Source of the DNA: WHSW01 sp963851045
GTDB taxonomy: Bacteria; Actinomycetota; Thermoleophilia; Solirubrobacterales; 70-9
Assembly: GCA_963851045.1 (NCBI GenBank)
Contig: CAWKNC010000002.1
Coordinates: 1,736,001 to 1,800,000, forward strand
Length of the DNA: 64,000 nt
Direction: 5' to 3'
Of the stretch, positions 32,721 through 42,100 are shown one piece after another. Under the pieces are notes generated by a model. That model saw nothing but the letters and a program-made list of their open reading frames with translations, was not told the DNA's origin and did no database searches. Made by a program: the position numbers and the translations under genes. The number at the start of each line of letters is the position of its first letter. The first letter of the stretch is position 1.

Positions 32721-34104
32721 CCGCACCGGTGGCGATCGGATGGCCGAGGCGCTTCCACTTGGGCACGCCGCCCTCGATCACGTGGATGACCTCATCGGCC
32801 CCGAAGCGCTTGACCAGGCTCGCCCCGACCGCGGCGCGCTGACCGGAGCCGCAGACGACCGCCACGGGACGGTCCGGGTCGATGCCATCGGGCATCGAGT
32901 CGATGTCGTGCCAGGGTTGAAAGACGGAGTCGACGATGTGACCGTCCTCCCACTCTGTGCGCTCACGCACGTCCAGGATCTGCAGATCATCATCGGCATC
33001 CGCACGAGATTTGAGCTGGTCCAGCGGGAGGCGCTCGATCCGCTCAACCTCGCGCTTTTCCTGACGCCAGCTAGTCATCCCGCCGCCGAGGAAGCCGGCG
33101 AACGTTGAGATCCCGACGGCGTCAGCCAGGTGGGCCGCGCGTCGGCCATCATCGTCATCGCGGCCTACGAAGACGATCTCCTGATCGCGATCGGCGATCC
33201 ACGCGAGCTTCGAGCCGAAGCCCGCTGTCAGCATCGGGATGCACACGGCTCCGGCGATGTGCGCATCGTCGAACTGCTGGTCGGTTCTCGCGTCGACGAT
33301 CAGGGCGCCATCCGAGCGCTTCTGCTCAAGCTGGCGCGGCGCCAGCGGCAGGATCTCAGCGCCGGTGGTCTTGAGCGGACCCTTGTTGAGCTCGACGATC
33401 GCCTTGAAGTTCGGCGGCTGGGGGCCCAGCTTGGCGATCGCCTGTTCGACGAACTCCTCTTCATCCTCGATCCCAAGCGTCGGGTTGTGTGCTCGTTCGT
33501 AGCCGATGGTCGAGGACACCTTCATGTCCATCCCGGGACCGCCACACATCGAGCCGCCGAGGTGTGCGGGCCAGATCTCACACTCCGCAGGCAGGTTGAG
33601 CAGCTTGTCGTGAAGTGAGTGGAAGATCCCCCGGGCGCCCTCGCGCTCCTCGATCGCCAGATCAGGACGCGCGACATCGTTGACGAACAGCGTGTCGCCG
33701 GTCAGGACCGCCCACGCATCGTCGCCACGGCTTCTATCGACAAGCGCAAACGCTGTGTGCTCTGGACGATGGCCCGGCGTATGGAGGGCGCGGATCAGCA
33801 GCTGACCAACCTCGAGCTCAAAGCCATCATCGATGGCCTCGTGCTCGTAATCGGGCGCTGCCTCGCGGTGAATGTAGATCGACGCTCCGGTTGCCGCCGC
33901 GAGGCGCCCGTGACCCGAGACGTGATCAGCATGATTGTGAGTCTCGAGGATGTGCTCGATGGACACACCGAAGTAGCGCGCCAGCTCCAGATACTCATCG
34001 ATCTCGAAACGCGGATCGACGACCGCGGCGACGCCCTCCTTCTCATCGCCGATGAGATAGGAGGCACAGCCGAGATCGTCATGGGTGATCTGGCGGAAGA
34101 TCAT
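32710..34104 (-). CDS. MBL-fold hydrolase with two rhodanese domains (persulfide dioxygenase-like)
   Basis: Cytoplasmic enzyme of 464 aa. Residues 1-235 are an ETHE1/BlrI-type metallo-beta-lactamase domain (THNHADHVSGHGRLA, HTPGHRPEHTAF, LTGDTLFVNDVARPDL, IWPAHLGGSMCGG). Two rhodanese domains follow. The first lacks the active-site Cys (VGRDDDDGRR); the second keeps it in VCGSGQRAA. ETHE1 relatives oxidise glutathione or other persulfides to sulfite, and rhodaneses transfer sulfane sulfur. ATG 34104 overlaps the ArsR stop (ATGA). With ArsR and the divergent TauE/SafE exporter it forms a sulfide-response module. Confidence 0.9.
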   Translation of the reverse strand: MIFRQITHDDLGCASYLIGDEKEGVAAVVDPRFEIDEYLELARYFGVSIEHILETHNHADHVSGHGRLAAATGASIYIHREAAPDYEHEAIDDGFELEVGQLLIRALHTPGHRPEHTAFALVDRSRGDDAWAVLTGDTLFVNDVARPDLAIEEREGARGIFHSLHDKLLNLPAECEIWPAHLGGSMCGGPGMDMKVSSTIGYERAHNPTLGIEDEEEFVEQAIAKLGPQPPNFKAIVELNKGPLKTTGAEILPLAPRQLEQKRSDGALIVDARTDQQFDDAHIAGAVCIPMLTAGFGSKLAWIADRDQEIVFVGRDDDDGRRAAHLADAVGISTFAGFLGGGMTSWRQEKREVERIERLPLDQLKSRADADDDLQILDVRERTEWEDGHIVDSVFQPWHDIDSMPDGIDPDRPVAVVCGSGQRAAVGASLVKRFGADEVIHVIEGGVPKWKRLGHPIATGADGQ

Positions 34105-34439
34105 CGCGCGCTCCCGGCCTCGACCATCGAGCTGAGCTCTCGAAGCTGCTCGCACATGCCTACGCAGACCTCGTCGCATACGCGCATCAGCGTGGGATCG
34201 GAGATCGAGTAGAGCGCTCGCGATCCGTCGCGGCGGCGAGCGACCATTCGCTCTGCAAGCAATACGCCCAGGTGCTTGGAGACGTTTGCCTGCGAGCCAC
34301 CGGTGGCCGCGACGAGGTCGCCGACCGCCGCCTCGCCCTGTTCATGCAGAAGGTTCAGAAGCCGAAGGCGTGTCGGCTCGCCGAGGACGGCAAAGCGTCG
34401 CGCGATGAGGCTCGCAAGCTCGGGGGTCAGATCGGTCAT
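34101..34439 (-). CDS. ArsR family regulator (BigR/SqrR-like context)
   Basis: Winged-helix repressor of 112 aa: ASLIARRFAVLGEPTRLRLLNLL, then GDLVAATGGSQANVSKHLGVLLAERMVARRRDGSRALY. Cys residues occur in VCDEVCVGMCEQLR near the C terminus; two of these could form a persulfide-sensing pair as in BigR/SqrR (inference). A perfect 12-bp palindrome lies in the 34-bp gap to the divergent exporter gene. First gene of the minus-strand cassette. Confidence 0.88.
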   Translation of the reverse strand: MTDLTPELASLIARRFAVLGEPTRLRLLNLLHEQGEAAVGDLVAATGGSQANVSKHLGVLLAERMVARRRDGSRALYSISDPTLMRVCDEVCVGMCEQLRELSSMVEAGSAR

Positions 34440-34451
34440 TGGCAGAAGTAT

Positions 34452-34463
34452 AACCATATGGTT
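34452..34463. promoter_or_regulatory. Operator for ArsR-type regulator
   Basis: Perfect 12-bp palindrome AACCATATGGTT in the 34-bp interval between the divergent ArsR and TauE/SafE starts. AT-rich flanks (TATA before, GAATAA after) could supply overlapping -10 elements. One site can serve both promoters. Confidence 0.65.
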
Positions 34464-34473
34464 GAATAACTGT

Positions 34474-35262
34474 ATGGAGATTCTGCTCGCGATCCCGTTC
34501 GGCCTGCTGATCGGCGCGGTGGTCGCGACCGTGGGCGGTGGCGGTGCGATCCTGGCCCTGCCGGTCCTTGTGTACGTGCTTGACCAGGGAGTCAGCCCCG
34601 CATCGACGGCCTCGCTCATCGTCGTGGCTCTGGGAGCTTCTGTTGGCGCCGGCGCTCAGGCGCGCGATGGTCAGGTCTGCTGGCGAATCGCACTCGAGTT
34701 CTCCCTACCCGCAGCGCTGGGGGCTTACGCGGGGACGATCGCGAATGGCGAGGTGAGCCCGAAGGCGCTGATCCTTCTGTTTGTTCCCGTGATGCTGGTC
34801 GCCGCGGTGCTGACCTATCGCCGCGGAGACAGCGCAGATCCGGGTGAGGGCGACAGGGGACCATCGGGGTGTCCGGAGCCGAGCCTCCTGCGTGCAGGGG
34901 CGGCCGGTTTGCTCGTGGGCGTGATGACGGGGTTCTTCGGCGTCGGCGGCGGGTTTCTGATCGTCCCGGCGCTGACCATCCTGCTTGGCGCCTCGATGCG
35001 CCGCGCGGTGGCCACCTCGCTGGTGATCATCACACTGACCGGAGTCTCGGCTCTGGTGAGTCACCTCGTGGCCGGCGCGGCCCCGGACTGGCCGCTCACT
35101 CTCGTTCTCTGCGGTGCTGCTGCCACTGGAGCGCTCGGCGGAAGTTTCGTCGGCAAGCGCCTTGCCCCACGAACGCTCGCGCACGCATTCGGGGGCGTCG
35201 TCGCAGTTGTCGCGATCTTTTTGCTGATCGACGTCGTCTTCCTCGGCGGACCGCCCGCCTAG
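34474..35262 (+). CDS. TauE/SafE (TSUP) family sulfite/organosulfonate exporter
   Basis: Integral membrane protein of 262 aa with about eight helices in two repeats. Both halves keep the Gly-rich signature: IGAVVATVGGGGAILALPVLVY and LVGVMTGFFGVGGGFLIVPAL. The family exports sulfite, sulfoacetate or thiosulfate. ATG 34474 is 10 bp from the ArsR palindrome. With the persulfide-dioxygenase-like enzyme across the promoter, it plausibly exports the sulfite produced. Confidence 0.9.
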   Translation: MEILLAIPFGLLIGAVVATVGGGGAILALPVLVYVLDQGVSPASTASLIVVALGASVGAGAQARDGQVCWRIALEFSLPAALGAYAGTIANGEVSPKALILLFVPVMLVAAVLTYRRGDSADPGEGDRGPSGCPEPSLLRAGAAGLLVGVMTGFFGVGGGFLIVPALTILLGASMRRAVATSLVIITLTGVSALVSHLVAGAAPDWPLTLVLCGAAATGALGGSFVGKRLAPRTLAHAFGGVVAVVAIFLLIDVVFLGGPPA

Positions 35263-35308
35263 CGGCGCGGCGCCGTGATCCACGGCCGCCTTGTTTTACG
35301 GTCCCCCT

Positions 35309-36142
35309 GTGGCGAGGGTTCCGATACTGCTTTATCACTCGGTTGGTTCCGCGCCCCATCCGTTGATCCAGGGCTACTCGATCGAGGCGCCCACCTTCGC
35401 AGCGCATCTCGATGCCATCGTCGAGCGCGGGCGCCAATCGCTGACGATGTCCGAGCTGGTCGCGGCCATGGACCGCGGCGACGACGATCTGCTCTCGCGG
35501 GCGGTCGCCATCACGTTCGATGACGGGTTCGCCGATGTTGCGTCGGCCGCCCTTCCCGAGCTTGCGGCTCGTGGTCTAACGGCAACTGTTTTCGTGACGA
35601 CCGGGGTGCTGAAGGGGGGGCGCTCACCCGCGCTCGACCCACAACTTTCGGAGGCAATGCTCGATTGGGCTCAGCTCCCGGAGCTGGCGGCCGCGGGAGT
35701 CGAGATCGGTGCTCACAGCCACAGCCACCCCCAGCTCGACACGCTCAGCCCACGCCGCCTGCGCGAGGAGCTCGAGCGACCTCGGGCCCTGCTGGAGGAG
35801 GCCCTCGGCCACCCCATAGCCGGCGTTGCGTATCCACACGGCTACGCCGGCCCACGGGTGCGTCAGTTCGCCGCCAACGCGGGCTATTCCTATGGATGCG
35901 GTGTGGGCCAGACGTTCGTAGGCCGCGGCCAAAACCGCTTCGCCCTGTCGCGTTTGATGCATACCTCAGCCGATCCGGACGGCCTCGTTTCCGAGTGGCT
36001 GAACTTGCGGGGGGCGCCGGATGGCGGGACCGGCGAGCGGGCTCGCACCCGCGCCTGGCGTCTTTACCGAAGCGCCCGGGCGCAGATCACGCGTCGTCCC
36101 GGCGCAGACGCGGGCTGGCCAGCCGCACGTCTTCCGCGCTGA
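35309..36142 (+). CDS. Polysaccharide deacetylase (NodB domain)
   Basis: Protein of 277 aa with the CE4 NodB fold: VPILLYHSVG at the start, AITFDDGFADV (catalytic and metal Asp pair), IGAHSHSHPQLD (metal HxxxH) and AYPHGYAGPRV. It removes N- or O-acetyl groups from cell-wall or surface glycans. GTG 35309 is chosen; no signal peptide is visible. Its 3' end overlaps the convergent membrane-protein gene by 56 bp. It borders the polysaccharide island. Confidence 0.88.
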   Translation: MARVPILLYHSVGSAPHPLIQGYSIEAPTFAAHLDAIVERGRQSLTMSELVAAMDRGDDDLLSRAVAITFDDGFADVASAALPELAARGLTATVFVTTGVLKGGRSPALDPQLSEAMLDWAQLPELAAAGVEIGAHSHSHPQLDTLSPRRLREELERPRALLEEALGHPIAGVAYPHGYAGPRVRQFAANAGYSYGCGVGQTFVGRGQNRFALSRLMHTSADPDGLVSEWLNLRGAPDGGTGERARTRAWRLYRSARAQITRRPGADAGWPAARLPR

Positions 36143-36443
36143 TCGGGTCGATGCGGGCCCCGATCACCGTCAGCGCGGCCAGAGCCCAAACGGTCGCCGG
36201 CGCCGACCAAACCCCGCCAAGAACCAGCGCTGACGCGATCGTGACGGCGGCGACGAGACTGAGCGCAACTGCGACCACGGCCTCGGCGAAAGCGTCGCGC
36301 AAATCGAAGATCCAGACGAAGGCCAAGCCGGGGGCTAGGAACACAAACGGGAGCACGACGACGATGCGAAGCCAGGACGGCAGCGCCAGGCTGGCCGCGA
36401 TCCCGGCGGCCACGGAGATTCCGATGAAAAGCTTGAACCTCAA
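36087..36443 (-). CDS. Small membrane protein, DUF1616-like
   Basis: Protein of 118 aa with three to four helices (LFIGISVAAGIAASLAL; IVVVLPFVFLAPGLAFVWIF; AVVAVALSLVAAVTIASALVLG; a short fourth). FVFLAPGLAFV is typical of DUF1616-type proteins found in polysaccharide clusters. TTG 36443 overlaps the upstream stop (TTGA), so it is coupled to the 612-aa gene. Confidence 0.68.
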   Translation of the reverse strand: MRFKLFIGISVAAGIAASLALPSWLRIVVVLPFVFLAPGLAFVWIFDLRDAFAEAVVAVALSLVAAVTIASALVLGGVWSAPATVWALAALTVIGARIDPISAEDVRLASPRLRRDDA

Positions 36444-38278
36444 GCTCCCTCCAACTCGAAGATGATCGCGTCACGACTGCGATGGACGATGTTGAACCAG
36501 GGCTTCCCAGGGCGTTCCACGACCCGGCTCTGCCAGCTCCCCGTGTGCTCGAGAGCTTCGGCAGCACGCTGCAGCGTCCCGGCCCGCATCACTCCGGTCA
36601 TGTCAACCGAAGCCTCCTGAGCGCGGGTGAGAACGAGGTATGCGGTCGGATACGGCGCCATCATCCGCGTCAGGGTGGTGACCGGATCGCTCTCGATCCC
36701 GCGCCGGATACGAGCGGGCTCGTTGCTCAGCGGGATGTAGTCATAGCGCTCATAGCCACGCCAGGCCCACGGATAGTCGAATGTCCCGCTCACCATGAGC
36801 GATTCCTCCGGAGCGTTGTCATATAGCCAGTCCGTCGCCGCAACCTCGGCACTGCTGAAGCGAGTGGTTCGCTCTTTTCCGTAGTACGCGAATGTCAGGC
36901 CGGCGGTCAGCAGCAGGCTGGTGAGCGCGAACGCAACGAGCGTGGCCCTCGATCTGCCCTGGTGAGGCGAGGGAAAGAACGTTCGCGCTGCCTCGATCGC
37001 GAGGAACGGCAACGCGAACAAAAAGACGCGGAAGACGATCTCGCCGCCGTAGTTATTCGCGATCAGTAGAGCGCCCGGACAGATCGCCAGCCAGACGAAC
37101 GGGATGTCGACGTAGTTGGCGCGATACCGGCGAACGAAGCCAATGACCGCGAGAGCGATGATGCCTCCGGCCAGCGCGCGCCCCGCCCATGCGACCAACA
37201 CCATGCCGGAGCTTGCGTCGGAGAGGTTCGCGAAGGTGCTCGTCGTGTTGCTTCCGAACGTCCCGATCGAATCGCGGATCCAGTAGAGATTGCCGTCGAA
37301 AAACGGCAGCGCGAACGCCACGATCCAGCCGAACATCATCACGGCGATCACCGCGGGCAGCCAACGCAGCCGCTTCAGCCAGGTCACCGTCAGCACCGCT
37401 GCCGCGGCAATCATCATCAGCGGGGTGAGCTGGTGCGAGCTGACGACGACCGCACAGATCAAGAGGATGGCGGCGAGGCCAAGGGTCCCGCGTCTCTGCA
37501 GCCCTCGAAGCCGCTCGGTCGCCGAAGCCGCGGCGACCGAAACCTTGGCTGGGTCGAGTTCGATGCGCCTGATCAGCAGCGTCACGAAGACGACGTACAA
37601 AAAGAAGCTCAGCGCCTGCGGCGAGAAGTAGTCCTGGCCGACCCAGTTCCCAAGCAAGAACAGCCAGGCGGCACCCCACTGCACACGCCGGTCGCTCGTC
37701 AGCGTGCGCACCAAGAACAGCACGGCGGCCACGAACAAGACTTCGAAGAACGGCGGCGCCCACTCTGCGATACCCAGAGCGTTCACCTGGCCGGTCGCGT
37801 CGGTCAGCAGGGCGCCGAGCGAGAAGAACCCCGGCCAGTCGTGATAGGCCGTCAGATACTGGATATCGCGGTCGACGCCGTCGAATCGCTGGATGTAATC
37901 GATGACCCCGACGTGCTTCCACGCCCACCCGTAGCGCAGCGTGTCGTAGAGAATCGTCGGCGTCGCGTGCACGATCGCGATCAGCGCGAGCGAGTAAATG
38001 GCCGGAATGCGATCGCCGTCGCGCGGGCGGCCGAGCGAGATCGCGAATCCGACGCTGAGCAGGCCCAGCGCGATGAAGAACCTCGCGGGCAACACCGAGA
38101 CCAGGCCGGTGTCGGTCATCGCGTCGAGGTCGACGGCGGAGGCGGGCAGGCAGGTGGCCCACAGGATCAGGGCGACGGCGCAGGGGACGAGCCCCAAAAC
38201 GGTTCGCTGCGATGCGGTGAGCGAGGCCAGTGGGCGAACTCGAAGGGGAATAGGCCCCGTAGCCTCATCGCGGTTCAA
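36440..38278 (-). CDS. Polytopic membrane protein, glycosyltransferase-like (GT-C type)
   Basis: Protein of 612 aa with about 12 hydrophobic segments from residue 25 to 470, then a soluble C-terminal domain. The first large loop carries HVGVIDYIQRF and YHDWPGFFSL, acidic/aromatic motifs as in GT-C enzymes that use polyprenyl-phosphate sugars. TTG 38278 overlaps the GT2 stop (TTGA). Likely a glycosyltransferase or polymerase of the surface glycan; specificity unknown. Confidence 0.7.
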   Translation of the reverse strand: MNRDEATGPIPLRVRPLASLTASQRTVLGLVPCAVALILWATCLPASAVDLDAMTDTGLVSVLPARFFIALGLLSVGFAISLGRPRDGDRIPAIYSLALIAIVHATPTILYDTLRYGWAWKHVGVIDYIQRFDGVDRDIQYLTAYHDWPGFFSLGALLTDATGQVNALGIAEWAPPFFEVLFVAAVLFLVRTLTSDRRVQWGAAWLFLLGNWVGQDYFSPQALSFFLYVVFVTLLIRRIELDPAKVSVAAASATERLRGLQRRGTLGLAAILLICAVVVSSHQLTPLMMIAAAAVLTVTWLKRLRWLPAVIAVMMFGWIVAFALPFFDGNLYWIRDSIGTFGSNTTSTFANLSDASSGMVLVAWAGRALAGGIIALAVIGFVRRYRANYVDIPFVWLAICPGALLIANNYGGEIVFRVFLFALPFLAIEAARTFFPSPHQGRSRATLVAFALTSLLLTAGLTFAYYGKERTTRFSSAEVAATDWLYDNAPEESLMVSGTFDYPWAWRGYERYDYIPLSNEPARIRRGIESDPVTTLTRMMAPYPTAYLVLTRAQEASVDMTGVMRAGTLQRAAEALEHTGSWQSRVVERPGKPWFNIVHRSRDAIIFELEGA

Positions 38279-39183
38279 CGGCCACCTCGTTCGCGAAGCA
38301 CTCCGACGACGTAGCCGGCGGACGTGACCAGCAGTCCAACCGCGATCGCGCCCGCGCGCGCCGGGACTCCTCGCAAGAGCGAACCGAAGAAGCCCTGGGG
38401 CAGCACCCGCGCCGTGTACGAGCGCTCCGACGCCAACCCCGAGCCCGACCCATGCAGGCGCGTGACGGCAGCCTTGGACAGTCCTTCAGACCAGCAGCGG
38501 CGCACGAAATAAGACCATGTCGCGCGCTCAGCCGGAACTCGGTGGGAGACTCGCGCGGCGGGCTCGTGCAGAAGCTGCGCGGAGGGATCGGCGCTTGCGA
38601 TCCGCAGGCAGAGCTCCGTCTCCTCGCAGCCCACCGGACGGCTGCCGACGCGTCCGATCCCGTCGACAAAGCCCCCGGCCTCTTCGAACACGCCGCGGCG
38701 AAAGGACATGTTCGCGCCGATGAAGTTGCGCTGGCGCGATCGGATCGTGGGTGACCCGCGATAGCTGCAACCGACGACCCAGTCGAACTCCTCGGGAAAC
38801 CAGCTCGGCCTGGGGCGATCCCAGCGCGGCTCGACCGCCCCGCCAACGCCGGCGACAAGCGGCTCGCTGTAGGGCTCTGCCAGGGCTGCGAGCCAACCCG
38901 GCTGCGCCTCGGCGTCATCGTCGATAAATGCGACGACCTCCTCATCCGTGGCCGCGATGCCCGCGTTGCGAGCCCCCGAAAGGCCGCGCTGCCCCTCGTT
39001 GATGACCCCCGTCACGCCTGGGAGCTCCTCGTTGACCCGGCGCAAGAGCTCTTGGTCGCCGTCGGAAACGACAACGATGCGCCGCGGCGCCGGCTGCTGC
39101 GAGCGGACCGAGGCGACGGCCCGCGTCAAATCGTCCCAGCGCGCTGCCGAGTACGTGCAGATGACGACGGCCACGTCGGTCAT
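38275..39183 (-). CDS. Family 2 glycosyltransferase
   Basis: GT-A fold enzyme of 302 aa. It begins VAVVICTYSAARWDDLTRAVAS, with NEGQRGLSGARNAGI, DDDAEAQPGW (DxD metal motif, VAFIDDDAEA), NMSFRRGVFEEAGGF and CEETELCLR. The last 25 residues contain a hydrophobic helix (AIAVGLLVTSAGYVVGVL), which may tether it to the membrane. ATG 39183 overlaps the stop of the giant fusion gene by 4 nt. Confidence 0.9.
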   Translation of the reverse strand: MTDVAVVICTYSAARWDDLTRAVASVRSQQPAPRRIVVVSDGDQELLRRVNEELPGVTGVINEGQRGLSGARNAGIAATDEEVVAFIDDDAEAQPGWLAALAEPYSEPLVAGVGGAVEPRWDRPRPSWFPEEFDWVVGCSYRGSPTIRSRQRNFIGANMSFRRGVFEEAGGFVDGIGRVGSRPVGCEETELCLRIASADPSAQLLHEPAARVSHRVPAERATWSYFVRRCWSEGLSKAAVTRLHGSGSGLASERSYTARVLPQGFFGSLLRGVPARAGAIAVGLLVTSAGYVVGVLRERGGR

Positions 39184-42100
39184 CTCGCGCCCTCGAGTAC
39201 GGGACGCACGGTGCGGCGCACCCAGATGACGGAGGGGCCCTTGGGGGTCTGGCCGACGCGCATTGCGACGTGATGCAGCCAGCCAAGATGAGCGAGAAGC
39301 GCATCGTCGAGCGGGTCGGCCTGCGATGGCAGGCACCCATCGAGCAATCGGCGCTCCGCGGCGGTGAGCTCATCCGTGCCGTCGGCAAGCCGGCGAACCA
39401 CGGTCCCCAGGGGTCGACCGCTTGCCTGCATGCGCAGGCAGACCAGCAGATGGGCGACGTCGGCGATCGGAAGGTCGTTGGGTTGCGCCGCCTCCCAGTC
39501 GACGATCCCCGTGAGCGACGATCCGTCGGCCGAGAGCAGGAGGTTGCCGGCCCAGAGATCGCCATGGACCCACCCCCCTCTGGCCGCACGGCCGGCGACG
39601 GTCGTCTCCAGACGCTCGGTGAACGCCCGACCTCTGTCTCCCGCGATCTTCACGAGCGGCTCGCGACGGGCTTCGACCCACCGCGCGAGCAGATCGTCGC
39701 TGACGTCACCCTCGGTGGCGGCATAGAACGGGGGCAGCGCGCTCGTGGCCGCGCTGAGCACGCGGTCGGCCGGCAGTCGCCTGCCATCGACGCCCAGGAT
39801 CGCCCGCTCTACGACCGTCGTCTCGGCGACGTGTGTGATCACGGGAAGCAGCCGGCGCCAGGCTCCCAGCTGCGACATCGCGCGCAGGGTCGCGACGGCT
39901 TGGACGTGTCGCGCCAACCTGGCCCTGGCCGTCGCTGATTCGCCGAACTTGACGAGCTGGCGGGACCCATCCTCGCTCACCGCTGCCACGACCCGCACGT
40001 CGGAATCCGTGGGAAGGCGCTGCAGCGTGCGTGCGCCGGTCAGCGTTCGCACCACATGCGCATCGCGCCGCCGGGGCCGGCGGATCACGACACCCACCGC
40101 GAGCACCCCTGCGGCCAGGGCCGTCTGTCCGATGGCCCAGGCAACCCCAGCTCCGGTCGCACCGAGACTGTTCAGAAGCGGCCCAACCAAGATCAGTGTC
40201 AGCACCGCCTGCCCACAGAGAAGAACCGCGGGCAGCCGCAGCCGCCGGAGCACGCGAGCACGGGCCAGCCAGAGGGCCACAACCAGATTGGGAAGCGCGC
40301 CCAGCGCGAGGATCCGCAACAGGGTCGCCCCCTCGGCGGCGTAGTCATCGCCGAACAACTGCAGTGCCAAAGGCGCGGCAATTACCAAGACGGCAACGCA
40401 CGCGCCCAATATCGCGGCTCCCTGCCAAAAGGACTGGCGAATGAGCGCGGGCAGGTCTCCGGGACTCTTGGAACCGTGAACCACGAGCGCGGTGCCGATG
40501 GCAGTCGACACCGCGTAAAGGGGGAAGGCGACCGCCCATGAAAGGGCGAAGGTCGCATTGGTGTCGGCGCCGGCCACGCTGGTCACCACCACGGGCAGCA
40601 GCGTGGTGCCTGCAAGCCATGAGATCGCACACGCCCAGTCGGCGACGAAGTACCCGGCAAACGCTCGAGTGCGAACGAGGTTCGGCGCCACCGCGCCACC
40701 GCGCCGCTCGGGTAGGAGGCGGGCGAACATGATCACGTTGACACCGATCACGCAGAGTCCCATCGCGATGGCCCACGAGGCGAAGATCCCGAATTCGGAA
40801 AGCACCCCGGCGAAGGCCACCAGCAGGCCGAGCTTCAAGACCGCAAAGACGCCGTTTTCAAGTGGCACCCATACCGCACGTCCGATCCCGGTCAGCACCG
40901 CATCCTGCAAGACGAAGATGCACCAGACGATCGTCGCCACAGCAAATGCCGGCGCCAGGCCTGAGACGTCGTTGAAGAAACGAAGCTCCTCGGGCAGCTC
41001 GACCAGCTTGAAGACGAGGACAGCGCTCAGAAGCGCAGCCGTTGCGGCGGTGACCGCATAGGACCCGGCGACGAACCTACGCGCACGATCGCCACCCTCA
41101 GGGAGAAACCGAACGAGGACGTTCGACAGGTTCAGCGTCGCGATCCCGGCGACAAACATCATCGCCGCGATCAGAGCGGAGTTGATCCCCACCACATAGG
41201 GGCTGTACACGTGAGCCGCGACGACCCAGTAGGCCAAACCGAGGACAGCGGTGACGGCGGAGTTGAGCGCGAGCGCATAGCCGTCACGAAATAGCGGCAC
41301 GCGAGCGTGCGCGCCAAAGCGTGAGCGGAGTCCGGTGGGGCCCGCGGGTGGGCCGCCAACGCGTTCGGCGACCGACATCAGCGCGCACCCGTTGAGCCCG
41401 AGCCGGACAAGACCGGCGGCCATCCCAAAGCTTCCGCGCTCGCGGGCACCGAGCACGCCCATCAGTGCCCTGCGCCCGGACGTCTGGGCGGGCACCCGAC
41501 ATGCCGGGCAGCTGCCAGGCCGGTGACCGATCAACTTGCCCACGGCCTCGACCAAGCCTGGCTGATAGGTCCGTCGTGAGACAGAAACGCCCGCCGCGCG
41601 AATCTCTTCGCTTGCGTTCGCCGGGGCGGTGGCCATCCGCGCGAGGGCGAACATCGCGAGATCCTCCGCGGTGTCGCCGGCGGCGAACGCGAGCGGCAGC
41701 TCCGCCCCTTGACAATCGGCGAGCTCACGCACCCCGTATCCCTTGTCGATCCCCACCGGAACGAGGTCGGTCTGCTCCTCCCCCACTATCGCCCGGATCT
41801 CGACCGGGGATGCCGCCGCGCGAGCGGCGGCCGTCGCGGCTTCGCCGAGCGGCACGCGGCGACCGTCGGCCTCGGCCAGCGCTGAGGCCCTGACGACGTA
41901 CTCGTGGTCGGCGCCGATCACAACGTCGGGCATATCGCGCAGCCGGTCGCGCAGCCGGTCGACCGCCGCGGCCTGCGAGTCAGCGAGCAGACCGCGCCGC
42001 TCACCGCCCACAACGACAGCGCCGTACTCGGCCACCCCGACCTCCAGGCCGTAGCGCTCGCAGCGCTCCTGCACCTCTCCAGCTGAGCGCCCGCTGACCA

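Noticed and set aside
37433..38314. 293-codon plus-strand frame opposite the GT-C-like membrane protein
   Set aside because: Arg/Gln-rich translation, the usual antisense of a hydrophobic membrane gene.
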